Below, piece after piece: positions 37,001 to 49,877 of a stretch of 64,000 nt of DNA. The first letter of the stretch is position 1. Every line of letters begins with the position of its first letter. The translations under genes and the position numbers were made by a program. The notes under the pieces were generated by a model, which saw only the letters and a list, made by a program, of their open reading frames with translations, was not told the origin of the DNA and ran no database searches. Source of the stretch: Ehretia macrophylla (lineage: Eukaryota; Streptophyta; Magnoliopsida; Boraginales; Ehretiaceae); NCBI GenBank assembly GCA_037974665.1, contig CM075775.1, positions 33,547,732-33,611,731 on the forward strand, in the 5' to 3' direction.

Positions 37001-37760
37001 AATTTGACATGCATTTGTTATTCTCGTGCAAAAAATATAAATTTTTTTATAGAATTTGGGCGAGGACTGACAATGCAACAGTATTATAAGTTCAAGGATT
37101 AAAAAATTTATTTTAAAAAATTAGGGAACAACATGTCTACCACACTATAGTTGATGGACCATAAAAGTAACTTGCCTATATATATGTCATACAACAAAAC
37201 ATTATGACTGTGTTTAATGTTATTCATTCCTAGGATTTTCACACTGCTGGTCGAACTTCTTAAATTATTTTCACAAACATCATTTTTCTTTTATGGATAA
37301 GTATCAGCTTCTCAAATTAATTTTTTATGAAAATAAAATATTTTATTTTAGTGACAAATATAATTCAATAGCGAGGTATCACATACTTAATTGTGTAATA
37401 TATATTTGTTTAAAATCTGTTTTTTTTGAGACGTGAAAAACAAAATTGTTTTGATGTACGTGAATAGTAAAACAGTACAAATCCGTCTCTCTCTCCTTTA
37501 AAAGGTAATTAGTCTAGTGAGATTCATAAATAACCTAATACCAGCCCGGTCTGGGGAATGGAAGTAAAAAAAAAAAAAAAATGAAAAAAATAATTAGCCT
37601 CCTAATGTTCTCCCAAAATAACATTAATCCTCATTTCCCTCTCCCTTTTCCCACCTCTTTTCCTCGTTAACAAAATAACTATTTATTTATTTATTTATTT
37701 TTTCCCACAATTATTTAATAAAAAGCAATCGTGTTTCAATTGAAAATCCCAACCCAGCCG
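34037..37760. other. AT-rich intergenic, no gene
   Basis: Homopolymer runs and two small tandem duplications (about 36205-36275, and 36651-36836). No coding or RNA gene recognised. Confidence 0.4.
36651..36836. repeat. Tandem duplication, 2 x 93 bp
   Basis: Copies start at 36651 and 36744. Both carry AATAGTCAATTTGTGACACC and differ at a handful of sites. Confidence 0.9.
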
Positions 37761-37765
37761 CTCTC

Positions 37766-37935
37766 TCTATATATATAACTCCAAATTTCACCGTCTTCTT
37801 CTGTGAAACAACTACTTCTCTCTCTCTCTCTCTCTTTGCGTGTGGTGTGGGGAGGTCTACACCAACAATCAACTGGCTTTGATCATCATCATCCATCTCA
37901 ACGATATCATCAACCGATCATCCACCGTCGAAAAG
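37766..37935 (+). promoter_or_regulatory. Promoter and leader exon of the RING-H2 gene (inferred)
   Basis: A TATA-like stretch (37768-37779) is followed by a CT microsatellite (about 37817-37836), a usual plant 5' UTR feature. A likely leader exon ends AAAAG before GTTTCG (37935/37936). It would splice to the AG at 43945, 37 bp before the start codon. This 6-kb leader intron is an inference from splice sites and the lack of other genes between. Confidence 0.5.
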
Positions 37936-38218
37936 GTTTCGCTTCTTTGCACCCATCTTCGAACCTGTATGATCGATCATACTTTTATTCATCAAATTTC
38001 ACTTCAATTTTTTATTTTATTCTTCACCTGAATTTCCTGTTATATATATCTCTGTGTGTGTATTTAAATTCACGTTTTTTGGATTGTGTTTGTGTACAAA
38101 TTTATTCTTTAATTGTTTGATTATAATTTTTAATTTTTTATTTTAGAGATGATCGCGTTTTTCCTTTTTTTTTGTCTTTCTATTTATTGTTTTTAAATAT
38201 TTTTTTGTGCTTAACAGT

Positions 38219-38242
<24 letters not shown>
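38219..38242. repeat. (TA)n microsatellite in the leader intron
   Basis: TA run followed by a GCACACAGAG stretch. A 22-base T run lies nearby at about 38309-38330. Confidence 0.9.
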
Positions 38243-38251
<9 letters not shown>

Positions 38252-41200
38252 AGAGGTAGAGTCAGGTATATAACTGTGTGTTGAAGAAAATAAATAAATT
38301 AATAAACTCTCTTTTTTTTTTTTTTTTTTTAAGCTTAAAATTTATAAATTAAATTATTGATGAGGTAGTTAATTTATGTGGTATCGGAGTCTAAAAAAAG
38401 TTGGTCATCTTTTCGAGTCCAGCGCCACGTGTTTAAAAACTGAGAGTCCATGTGCCCCGTGTCACATGCTATGTGCAATTCTCAATGGAAAAGAATGATG
38501 TGGCATGCTAGCTGCATGTAGAGAGAGCGTGTTATAGATAATAAATAAATGAAAACTGATAGCTCGTAGATGAGTTGGTAAATTTTTGTCATCAGATGTT
38601 TATGGGTGTTTTTGTATGAAATTTTATTTAACTGATATTCACTATATCACTTTGCAGCTGCTATTGTGATGGCTTATATAATTAGTTTTTTTTTTTTTTT
38701 TGTCTTTTTAACTTTTCTGAATGGTTGTTTTCTGTGGTGATTGTAGCATTGTGTCATCCAATTTATTTCTTATCCTTTTTTTAACCAGCTCTGGTGACAA
38801 GAATGTCTGGTTTCCTTTTGCACATAGTTTTGGTAATTGTTGTTTATCTGTATAAGTAGCTTCTAAATATAGTAATTGAGTCAGTGGGATGGTGTATTAC
38901 TGCTGAATCAGTGTGTGACTGTGTCAGCTATAAGTAAAGTGTCTCGTGTTAGATTATTTGGGTACTTTTAATGTCTATTTCAACTGGTCATGTCACATTT
39001 GGTTAAGGGAGACTTGTGTGTCTTCATTTGCCAACCGATTCTTTCTGTTGAAGTATAGGCGTAATTTGTTTCTTCTGTCAGTTTTATCTGAAGATATCCT
39101 CTTGTACCTGTCATTCTTTGTGAATTTTCATTTGATGAAATGCACGTTTCATGTACTATTAAAATGGTTTCCAATTTAGTTTGGAAAGAATGTATTCTCA
39201 AAGGGAATCAATTTTGTTTTTCTGCGAGTTAGAAGGTTAAATGGATTTCAGATAAATATGCATTTGACAGGCACTATCTATTTTCTGTCTGCTCTTGCAT
39301 AAAAGGGATGACATGGGCAAGTTTATGGCACCTTTGATGGATCTATGGTGTATGTTTCATGTTATCATATGATTTGAAATAGTTATTAATTTTTATGACG
39401 GCCGTAAAACAGTGGAATCCTGCAAATTGTCTGTATCTATTCTGTTGTTGTATAGTTTCAAAGTAATGCGAATGATTTTACTTGACATTGTTACAGGGTA
39501 TGGCTCTTGGAGTTCTACCAATAGTTCATGGTGTAAATGTAATTGCATTAGTAATGCATATGTTCATGATATTCTAGTGATTGTAACCATGATAGGTATA
39601 TATCCAATAGTTAGTATAGAGAGGACTGTCACCTAATTTAGCCCATACTAAGTAAGGGCATCTATCTTCCTTGCAAACATAATAATTGATTTTACCCAAT
39701 GAAGTGGCTGCCATCATTTTCAAACTCACAGCATGTAAGTTTCGTTTGCCCCTCCTTGTATACATTTATTTTCCTCTAGAGTGTGAGCTTTGGTACCGTT
39801 TGTGGTACAGCTACTTTGATTATCTTCAGAACAATTAGGTTTAGATGGTTTTTACTATGCAGGCTGGGGATGCTGGTGGCTTATAAAGGAGGGCTGGTTT
39901 CCTAGTCTTTTAGGAATATTCCTTTGAGGCCTAATAAATCATAATTAGGCTTTCTATGTCTTCCCTTGTGCTTGAGCTTACCATGTCCTTTATGTTGACA
40001 TCTTGGATTTGGATTATGCGACTTAATGTCAAGGATCCACCATGAGGGTGTATGTACATCGCAGGTGAGTTTACTTGGAGCTTTATTTCCCTCTCTTGAC
40101 CTCCTTAAAATCCTTGATTTGTGCTCCAAACGCTTTAGATTAGATCACCCTTGGTGTTTGGCTTTTGCTTTAGTATCCACTATTTCTCAATGATGCAAAG
40201 TTTTCTCAGTTCAGGCCTTTTTTTAGTTATTTGTCAAGAAATGCAAGTTTTTTCTAAGTTCAGGCCTTTCTTTGGTCATCTCTAGTCATATCTGCAATAG
40301 GGATGATACGAGTTGTCTGTTTTATGCATATTTGTAGTTCAGTCATGCGTTATTTTCTAAGATAGGGATGCTTTTCGGCCACTAGTCATATTGGATAGAG
40401 ATTTGGTGATAGCTCGTTACCTTTATAATTTGCAGAATCTGAATCATAGATGGTGTTGCAGGCACTTATGGTCAATGACTCAATGTGGAAGACTGATGGA
40501 CAGATTTGAACCTGGTGTTCTCTTCAAGATTCATTAGATTGACTGCACTAGCAGTGTCTTACCTTTTGTCCATTCAATTGGAAGATCAACTGTAGGAACC
40601 CTGATTTCTGCAACTCTAGCAGAATCTTAAAAGATATCATTCTGTCGATTTTCCTCGTACAATTATTCGTGCTGCCCCATGACATGAGGCTTTGTTCCTT
40701 GATATTCTGTTCAGAAATTGCCCCTAACTTATTCTACTAATGATGCCAGATGGTGTGGCTCACTGAATATTCTGGTGGTTGGGGGCATTTTGGTTTTGGG
40801 AACTGATATAACTTGTCTTGTTGTCAGTTCATCATGCCAGATGAGGTTGTCTTTTGGACCCTTAACACTCCAAAAAAGTAATCCCCTTTGGCTTTCAAAT
40901 ATGATGTTAGTCAACTTTTCATCTAAATGCTATTAGGTTGGTCACAACCAGGAGCCGTGTGGCTGGATACATATTTAATGTTGTAATGGGACATCCAGTG
41001 CACCATGGAGAAAGAACCTTGTGGGACTGACTTTTGGGGATATACTATGTGCCTGTTCTGACTTTTGGGGATAAACTATGTGCCTTTGAAGACTTAAGCA
41101 TAGGTTTTCCATTGCTCCCTTAAAAATTGGCTGTTGCGGTTTGTGTTTGGATTCAGTTGAAAGCAGGTTCTCCATGATTCTTTTGGCGTGACGTAGGCTC

Positions 41201-41871
41201 TTCAAGATTAATCAAAGCCTGTCTCAGTCCTTGATGGACTAAGAGAACAATTAAGATAAGGAGTGGGTTAAATTCCTTTCCCAGATGTAAGAGAGTACAA
41301 CACCTGATGCTTTTATGGAGGCTGCAATTCCCACAGGATGCTACTTATTCTTTGGCACATTGACATCATGGTATGACTAGATGGAGAGCCATGTATATAG
41401 TTCACTGGAAATCTCATATCCATTTAATCGCCTGGGAAAATATCTATGGCCTGATATTGAAGGAATAGCCATAGTCAGATTAATGATGATTGGCCTATCT
41501 GCATGTTAGAGGTGTTCTTTACTGATATGCTTCATTCTACGCAGCCAAGCTTCTCTCCATGAGATAGACTTTCTGATACATGACACTTCTATTTGCTTAA
41601 AAGCATCCCCTTGGGTTCTTTGGGGAACATAAGTCTTCAGTTATGTGTTTATTAGCAACTGAACTTTTGTACTGTAATAGTTATTGTTGATAAACCAACC
41701 ATTCAATTTCTTTGATCCCTCTACAATTTCTCGTGGGATCTTCTTCCGTTGGATTGGATGAAGGGGCAGAAAACTTTTTCAATCATTTGTAAAACTTATT
41801 AGTTTATGTTCTCACTTAGAAATTAATTATTAAGGCTGGTGTATCAGATATCCGCATAACTCTCTCTTTCT

Positions 41872-42054
41872 CTGTGTGTGTGTGTGTCTATCTATCTATT
41901 CAAAATATACACACACACACACACACTCACATCATATATATAGTTTAATATAGTTTTACCTATCTATTGATCTATTTTTCGATATATCGTTCTACCTATC
42001 TGCCTTTCTCTTCTTCATTGCTCTTCCCAAGTCTCTCTCTCTCTCTCTCTCTCT
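41872..42054. repeat. Microsatellite cluster
   Basis: (TG)n at 41872-41887, (TCTA)n to 41899, (AC)n at 41908-41925 and (CT)n at 42032-42054, all inside the inferred leader intron. Confidence 0.9.
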
Positions 42055-42899
42055 TAATGCAACATAATTTTGTGACAGACTCTTGATGAGGAAAAAATTG
42101 GCTTAATCATCCTTCTAGACAAGTAACATTTTGCAGTCTTCATAACCATTCTCCTACTACTATAATTTTTCTCGTTCAAAATCTTTGTGACTTTGTTCCT
42201 TAGCCATTTCTGCTTTGGCCTATATCTCACTACTTTTTCCTGATGTTCTCATAAAATAGTATTCCCTGATTCTTCTCCTAGCTTCTTAGACTCGACCCTG
42301 TTCTAGGATTGGTGTTGTTGGAAGAAACTTTTGATTACTTTTGCTCTTTTTAATGAACTACTGCTTGGTATGTCTACAGCCTCTGTGAGTGCTGATCCCA
42401 GAAAGGTTTTGTTCAGGTTGTTGATGCGATAACAACAGACTCTACAATCAGATACTCCGTTGTATTAATTTGTGTTAGAGGACTTTGTTCCTGTCTATAG
42501 AGTTCCAAAACTTCCTTTTTTCCTTCTGATGGAATGCTGAATCATATTTTGCATGTGGTATTGTTTGCAATTCGCTCCTATCTGTGTAATTAATAGCTTG
42601 AGTTAGTAATAATGCAATAACTTGCTTATACATGGCTTTTGTCGTTTATGATTATCTCCTATTGTTAAAAGTCAGAAGCTTCTTTACACTGCTGATACCT
42701 GAGTTTTTAAAGGTTTTCAGGACCGACCCCTACCCCCTTGTTTAAGGGAGTAGGATGCTCCTTTTAACGCTTTGCCTACTTTCTATTTCCTTTTCTGGGT
42801 TCTATGAGGGATGGTGAGTAATTAAGTTCTTTATATGAGGACGACTTTCTATACGCAAGCTCCTTCTGCCCTGAATTCTACTCCTAATTGTTTATTGTT

Positions 42900-43022
42900 T
42901 TGGTGTTTTTTATTTGCTTTGTTTGGGGCAGTGGGGGCGGTGCGGGGGTAATTTTGGAGAATGGGTCTCAGAACCTTAAGTACAAGGTAGGACCCTTGAC
43001 CACTGAACCAATCTGGTAGTCT
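42900..43022 (-). mobile_element. tRNA-derived SINE, fragment
   Basis: Read on the minus strand, TGGTTCAGTGG (43000-43010) matches an RNA polymerase III A box, and GGTTCTGAGACCC (42963-42975) a B box about 25 bp further on. The limits are approximate; the 3' tail may run into an A-rich stretch near 42905. Confidence 0.5.
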
Positions 43023-43982
43023 TTCTAATATCTATGTCTCATTTGCATCTTCTTTAATGATCCACACAAGTTCTTACTACACAGATTCAGTACTCCGAAA
43101 TGGCTATCTCTCTATGTAGTTGTTGGAACGTTATATATAAGTTACATTTAGATATTCCTTTATATATTTAAGCCTACCACATGTCACAGATTAAGCAAAG
43201 CCTTCGCTTATTGCTGACTTTATAAATGTGTATATTACCTATCAACTAACGGAATTGTTGAGGTCCATCTTCGTTTTGGTTTTAATGTTAGTATGCGAGA
43301 CAGAAGTCGCTATATGCTAGGGTTACACTTGTTTTCTCATGTGTTCCACAGAGGGGTTATAATAATATGCTGAATAATTAAATTACTTCCATAATTCTTG
43401 CTTTCTATTGCTTATACATAAGTCTGCTTTGGAACGTAAAAACGAGTCTATATGGTTAAAATGCAAGATGACATAATTTGTAATGATTTTTGTAATTCTT
43501 GCTTCCTCTTGCCTATACATAAACTACTCTGAAGAGGTTGACAACTCGGTTTATCTAAAACTCAACCTTCTACTTGTGTGCAATGGATGGAGTGCACAAG
43601 GAGAATGGGGTTTCCTTGGGGTTTTCTTTTTTTCATTGAATGGATGTACAGAATTTGCTGTCCATGGCCTTAATCTTCTGACAAGTTTTTACATATTCAC
43701 ATGCTTCTGGGGCATATTTGTATTTTTTATCTTTTTTTTACTTTTTATGGAAAGCAAAAAGTTTGAAGTATAATGAGGCACAGAGCTGTGGATTATAATA
43801 TTGAACTCTCCAGTCATGCTTTATGTCGACGGATGATTTAATAGAAATGTTAGACTTGCATTTTATTGGATATCAGCTTAATCAGGTTGTCTATGTTATA
43901 GTGCAAAAAAATTGTCCAACTGAGATGCACTTTACCAATGTGCAGGCTTGGATCATAAGAATTGGCTGTTGTCCGCATAGCC

Positions 43983-46900
43983 ATGGGTCATAGACATTTA
44001 TTTAGTTCGTCCCAAATTATTGATGCAGACAACGATCAAGGGTGGAATCACTCAGAGCAAGGCTATATGCATTTGGGTATTGAATATTCGCATCTCTTGG
44101 CCTTTATAATTGAGTTTCCAATTTTTTAATTCTCCTTTCTTTTTGCGCTCTGTGAGTTCTTGCATATGGGAAAGAGGACAAGAATCAGTAACATGCTTTT
44201 ATGCGCATGTGTGTATGATGCCTTTCTGTACCGGGCTAGCAGCTTTGACCTCTTGTTCTTGTGTGCATTGGTAGTGGACAATGTCTTTCCCTTCCCATGA
44301 TCTTTATTTTTAATTGTTGTTATAATTATTCTTGTTAGAGGAGTGTTATCATCGAGTAATGATATCCTTCGGAGAAGGGTGCATCTATTTGCCAGTATAG
44401 GGTGTCCTGAACCGGGTAAAATAATACTTGTCATGTTCATATCTGAATAAGTAGGTCAAGATAATTGTGGATTAGTATTAAGCTTAGGCCCCCTAGGCTT
44501 TTAGAAATGTTCATATCTGAATAAGTAGGGCAAGATAATTGTGGATTAGTATTAAGCTTAGGCTCCCTAGCCTTTAGAATGAAAAAGAGTCTGTACATGC
44601 AAAAAGATGGTAGCTACTGCAGGGTAGTCTTTTCTTGTGTACGTTATCAATAACATTTGCTACTTCCAATTTTGTAATTTACAGCCAGGGCTGGTGCTCC
44701 AGAAGGCAATACTTCTGTTTATCCTGTGGAAAATTTGGTGGTTGATGGGGGAAACTTTGCATCCCAATGGAATCCTGCTCCAAGGTCAGGTGGATACTCG
44801 ACTGCTGGTCTAAATGTTGAACTGCCGCATTATCAACCTCAGGCTCCTGGTCCCTCCTATGATCCGTTCCTGCATCCATCTCCTGCTGAAGGTTTTCATA
44901 TTGTGCAAGACAATTATCCTCATCATGCATCTTCATCCAACCATGGTGGCCAAATATTCCATAGAGTTGATGGTGACCAAACATTCCATAGAGTTGATGG
45001 TGGCCAAACATTCCATAGAGCTGATGGTGGCCAAACATTCCATAGAGCTGATGGTGGCCAAACATTCCATAGAGCTGATGGTGGCCAAACATTCCATAGA
45101 GCTGATGGTGGCCAAACATTCAATAGAGCTGATGGTGGCCAAACATTCAATAGAGTTGATGGTGGCCAAACATTCAATAGAATTGATGGTGGCACTTTTG
45201 ATCTTACGGCAGTCAGTGGGAGAGGACCATTCAAGCGAAAAATCCCCGGTCTCCCTCCTGTGTGTGAGAGAGGAAGTACAAGCAGATACTATGATAATGG
45301 AAGTTCATCTAGTCTTGCCATTTCTGTTGACTCATGGCATGAGAAACAGGTTTCAGATTCTCACCAAACACCTTGGGACTTCCCACCTAGTTACAGTGGT
45401 CATAGCCTCACCATTCGTAGTGAAGATGCATCAAGAAATGTGAGAAGCAGAACTGCATTTGATTTGGAAGGCAACCCACCGAGGACCCATTTATCAGCCA
45501 GTCCAAATAATCCTATCGCTAGTCTGCCTGCTGTTCATTCTAGCTCAACTGAATTATGGGGTCAGAGTTTTAATACTTCAACAAGGGAATGGAACCAGAG
45601 TCTCGTCAATCCTGCTGGTCATGGAAGGCCGTTTATGTCAGGTGAGGTTCTTACTATGCTTTGGCTTGTACTCTTAAAGCTTTGCAAGGGTTCTTCATTT
45701 TATTCACTGTAGAGGCTAGAACCACTTTAATGCTATATATGGTAATCCTAGTGTTGCAGTAGAAATTGGGTATACCACAGTGATTACACCCTTAACTGAA
45801 ACTCTCTGTCTCAAATGTAAAAGGTAACTCAAGCCAATCAACGAGAGGAGTTCGAAGCAGTTATACACAAAGATCTATCCCAACTTTTAGGGCGTCTTCA
45901 AGCAACTTACATCCTGGATGTGCAGCTCCTTCAGATGAAGGTTTGCAGGTGGTTGCCGAGAGCCATCCTGCTCGACAATCAAGGCCATTTTCTTCTGTGG
46001 TGTTACGTGAAAGGAGGTCTAGAATCACTAGTGACAGATATAGATCTTTTCCTGATGAGGTGGTTCTCCGTGATCGACTAACATCTGAGGTGTGTTGTCT
46101 AGTTCTACTTTTTCCCTGACCTGCTTTTCTTGTAAGGTCTGACATAATATTACCCACTTTTCTGTGTCATTTTCAGTTCCATTCCTGAAGCTACTTCAGC
46201 CTCTTTGATCTATTTCACTTCTGAATCATTGAAATGCTTTCCGATTTTCTTAATCGAAATGAAACTAAGTTTGCTGATGCATCTATGGGGAAGAGCAATA
46301 ACGAACAGAGTAACAATTTTGTTAATTGATAACTATTGCATTTGCTTCATGAGATCATTCATGTTTTATCTTACTCGATATGATCGTCAAATGCATATAC
46401 ATTGTAACTTCGTGAAAATACAAAATTTATGAAAGTTGGGTATCTCTGCTTTTGTATCTTTCCAATGCCGACTTCTGGCAGAACTGTTTAAATACATACA
46501 CTTTCTTGTGGCCCACAATTGTATAGCCTTCTAATTTTTCATCCTCATTTTTCTCTTGACCAACCACTGAGACATGTAATGAATACGATATCTCTTGGTC
46601 TCTTTCCAGGGACTCATGATTGCGGGGCGCCCTGGCTTGTATGGAGCCAGAAGTCCGTTTGGTCAGCATAGGGACATGAGACTTGACATCGACAATATGA
46701 GCTACGAGGTAAACAAAACTTTTTAACTATCGAGATCACTTTAATATGGTGCTGCACTGCTGTTATAGCCCTATGCTGTTCTTTAATATGTTCAGGAACT
46801 GCTCGCTCTTGAGGAGAGGATTGGAAATGTGAGCACTGGCTTGTCTGATGATCTAGTCTCCAAATGCTTGACCGAGTCGATATTTTGTTCCTCTGACCAA

Positions 46901-47339
46901 TCGCAAGAGGAAGGAAAATGTGTAATCTGCCTGGTAAGAACACTGTTTGGTGAAACTTGAATATGTCAACTTAGGAATAGGATTGATCTACAACCGTGGT
47001 GTCTTGTTTGTTCGGTTGGGAAAGTAAAGTTTTTTCAACTGAAGTGAAATGCTGAACTTCTCTCACACTCAATGCATACTAGGAGTCCGTGCACCGAGTT
47101 ATCCTTTGAAGTGAAACGTCGAACCTCTGACTAGTTCTCTAAACATGTTATGTTTTGTTTTGTTTTTTTTTTTCCTTCTCTTGCAGGAAGAGTACAAGAA
47201 CATGGACGATGTCGGGACTTTAAAAGCATGCAGGCATGATTTTCATGTCGAATGCATTCGTAAATGGCTGTCGGTGAAAAACCTGTGTCCAATTTGCAAA
47301 GCTTCTGCTCTAGAAGACAAAATGAAGCAGAAACAATAA
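43983..47339 (+). CDS. RING-H2 E3 ubiquitin ligase (RHG1A/HIP1/MBR-like)
   Basis: Ubiquitin ligase that would bring a charged E2 to substrate proteins. Coding exons are 43983-44076, 44685-45641, 45824-46089, 46610-46708, 46796-46933 and 47187-47339, 1707 nt for 568 residues, all joins in frame. The N-terminus MGHRHLFSSSQIIDAD is typical of this plant family. The middle is low-complexity and Ser/Asn-rich. The segment YEELLALEERIGNVSTGL precedes a C-terminal RING-H2 finger with ligands C514, C517, C533, H535, H538, C541, C552 and C555 and the E2-contact tryptophan at 545. Residues 119-199 are nine tandem GGQTFHRAD-type units encoded by a minisatellite. Long minus-strand frames over the repeat are shadows. 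The start codon follows a splice acceptor by 37 bp, so the leader exon is inferred. The relatives MBR1/MBR2 act on Mediator subunit MED25, but this substrate is unknown. Confidence 0.9.
44433..44578. repeat. Tandem duplication, about 2 x 74 bp, intron of the RING-H2 gene
   Basis: Copies start at 44433 and 44507, sharing ATGTTCATATCTGAATAAGT and GTGGATTAGTATTAAGCTTA with few differences. Confidence 0.9.
44945..45187 (+). repeat. In-frame 27-bp minisatellite, nine units
   Basis: Encodes nine copies of GGQ(T/I)F(H/N)R(A/V/I)D in the RING-H2 protein. Units 3-6 are identical at protein level. Variation at the edges (I, D, N, V) is the usual pattern of an array growing from its centre. Confidence 0.95.
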
Positions 47340-47344
47340 TGCTA

Positions 47345-48073
47345 TCATGTTCATCATCTGTAATTTTATTCGAAACTTTTGTATATATTTCTACTTCACA
47401 AACTACCGAAATGAAAGAACTGGATATTTTTAGATTATTCTAAATCAAATGCAAGTATTATCAATCTTTTATATCGTCATTGCTGCTTTCACTGTATATT
47501 ATAAATTTTTTCTTGTGCTAGTGGCCTGGTGGTGGTGTATAATCATGTTTCAGGGATCAGCAAGAGTATAGCGGTGAGGCTTGAATCCACATAGTGAGGC
47601 TTGTTAGGATAGCCTTAACCAACTAGGTGTACACATACGGATTTAGATTCTTTCATATAGTTATATTTTATGATGGAGATAAATGGTGAAGTATGTCATT
47701 TTTCAGGGGTTAGCAAGCATGGCAGGGTGGGATGTGATTTGGATCTGGGTAATGATGCCGGTTAGAATAGTCTTTACCAACTAGTTGTGCGATATAGACT
47801 TAGATTTTTTTATAATTTTATAATTTTTCATAACCAACTTTATATTTCGTTATGGTATTATGAGTGAGATAAATGATGGTGAGATAATAATGCATTATTT
47901 GATTTTAACGTTTAACGATCTAATTATTTTATTACAATTGTATCATTATTTTATCATGTTCAATTTTTAACCTTATATCTCTTCAACGTATGGCATACTG
48001 TGAAATAAATAATAGTGAGATAAAACACGGTGAGAAGACATCAATAACCCCTCTCCACATAACCGCATCAAGT
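47345..48073. other. Intergenic; two diverged repeats
   Basis: 3' UTR of the RING-H2 gene, then two diverged copies of about 150 bp (from about 47545 and 47695) sharing tcaggg(a/g)t(c/t)agcaag and accaactag phrases. The first contains GGCTTGAATCC, near a pol III B box, so a SINE origin is possible. Confidence 0.4.
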
Positions 48074-48078
48074 TACTT

Positions 48079-48454
48079 TGTAATGATTAACTAATTGGAG
48101 AGCTTAATCACTACTAGAAAACAGAAAATTATAGAAGAGATGAACTGATTGTATTGAAAGTTGCAGGAATTCAATTGCAGAATTACAAGTGAGGCCAATT
48201 TTCGAGCAATTGGTGAGCTCCTAAGAAGAAGGAAGAGAGAGATGAGCCTAGGCAATTTGAAAATAATTTTCCGATGCCCTCTATCTGTTACAGCAATTCT
48301 ATTTATAATCTCCTCAGCGTCCTTCTTAATGCGTAACTGTCTCTACTCATACTTATATTGTTGTTATCGAGTCACTGCCACTTGTGAATCTATCTCAGCA
48401 TTTTTTTTTTCTAGTTCAGCACTTGACTCATCATAGCCTGGTTGAGTCATTACA
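48079..48454 (-). repeat. 3' LTR of the deleted chromovirus
   Basis: Direct repeat of 49878-50252. Confidence 0.9.
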
Positions 48455-48478
48455 ATGCCACCCTCTTGAACTGGAACC

Positions 48479-49852
48479 TTGTTCTCTTCTGATGTGGTCC
48501 ATATCCTCTCACGTAGCTTCTTTCCCAGGAAGTCCGTCCCACTTTACTAAACCTTGAGATACTAGTTGATTTTGGCGAAGAACTATTCGTTGAGTAATAA
48601 CAGCAACATGCCTCAAAATTGGTGATGAAGTATTGGATAGTGCAGGCAAAGGAACAGGTATAAGGTTACTGTTTCCCTTTAATATCTTAAGGAACGAAAT
48701 TTTCATTTCTTGACAAATACGACATCGTTCAACAAATAATTGAATGTCTTGGTGTATATTGTGCCAATAGAAGCTCGTAGTACGCCTTTGAAATGTGCGC
48801 AAGGTCCCATATCTGATAGCGAAAATTTGAAGGCGAGGACTATTCTGCAGTTTGTGAAAGAATATCATCTCTGATAACGGTTGATGACCGGCCATAGCAT
48901 GATATGAGATCGTCAGTACCTCTGAATCTGGAGTAAGAGAAGTATCAATTTGATTGTCGGTAGGTGTAAGAGAGGGTGGTTCATCATCATAGTCCATGAG
49001 TAACAACTTCGGAGCTGTTTCACACCTATGTGACGGAGACCATTTTTCATCACATGAGTAGCAGAGACCCTTCTCCCTTTTTGCTCGAATTTCTGCAGAT
49101 GAAAGTTTCTTGATAGGTAATTTGTGGGTGGTAGGAGGAAGTGATAAGGGTGTGTATGGGTTGGTATGAGTATGTGGATTTTTGGTAGCTGGGCTGCGAA
49201 TTGATAGAGCCATTAATACCGCTGTAGATGTTTGTGTCAGTTTAGCCAATGATTCGTAAGGGTTTTCAAATTTCAACTGTGCAAACCTGATCTCCAATGC
49301 ACACCTGAACTGAGTCCACGAACCAATTTAGTTGTTGCGTAGAAGCCATTGATACCACTGTAGAGCCACGCCGTCCATATGGAATGAGGCAATCATTTAC
49401 CGTTGAGCATCGTCAATTTCGTAGTAATCACATAATTGTTCTGCTTTAAACAACCAATCCATTGCATCGCTACTATCAAACCAAGAAAAATCGAGCTGAA
49501 GGGGACGAGCCAATGGTGGTGGACCACCAGAATTTGAATAAGTGGCCAGAAGAGGGGTTGAGCGAGAAAACGAGGACTCGCTAGAATGGACAACTTGAGT
49601 GAGTTTACCATCCAAATCAGTACACGGTAAACCCAACTGCTCAATAGATTTATGCTGAGTTGAAATCGCCGATTGCATCGAATTGCTAGTTCGCATGACT
49701 TGATTGAGTTTTCCATCAATGGTAGTGTATTGAAGAGCAAGTTGCCCTAGAGATTTCTGCTACGCATTGATGGCTGATTAAAGAGATTCAAGTATTTGAG
49801 CTTGCTGTTTGAGAGTTTCATCAATAACTTTGAGTTTGGTTTCATCCGCCAT
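48479..49852 (-). pseudogene. Fused gag-integrase-chromodomain remnant of the chromovirus
   Basis: The minus strand starts MADETKLKVIDETLKQQAQI (about 49852) and soon meets two stop codons. It continues with gag residues SWFDSSDAMDWLFKAEQLCD, then a CCHC knuckle CYSCDEKWSPSHRC (about 49064). About 50 codons later it jumps directly to integrase zinc-finger residues YWHNIHQDIQLFVERCRIC (about 48760). The C-terminus has VKWDGLPGKEAT, the chromodomain core, where the next tryptophan is a TGA (about 48507). The gag-integrase junction removes about 2.5-3 kb expected for protease and RT/RNase H. Several frame breaks make it inactive. Confidence 0.85.
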
Positions 49853-49877
49853 GTGTTCAGAAAAATGAAAGCACCTT

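Noticed and set aside
38355..38470. Possible second SINE (TTTCGAGTCC resembles a B box)
   Set aside because: No convincing A box at the right distance.
39902..41205. Several 60-76-codon frames in the RING-H2 leader intron
   Set aside because: No domain similarity recognised and no consistent splice pattern; treated as intron.
44679..45234. Long minus-strand and alternate-frame reading frames over the RING-H2 gene (up to 146 codons)
   Set aside because: They are produced by the 27-bp minisatellite, which is open in nearly every frame; the real frame is the plus-strand one that splices into the RING finger.
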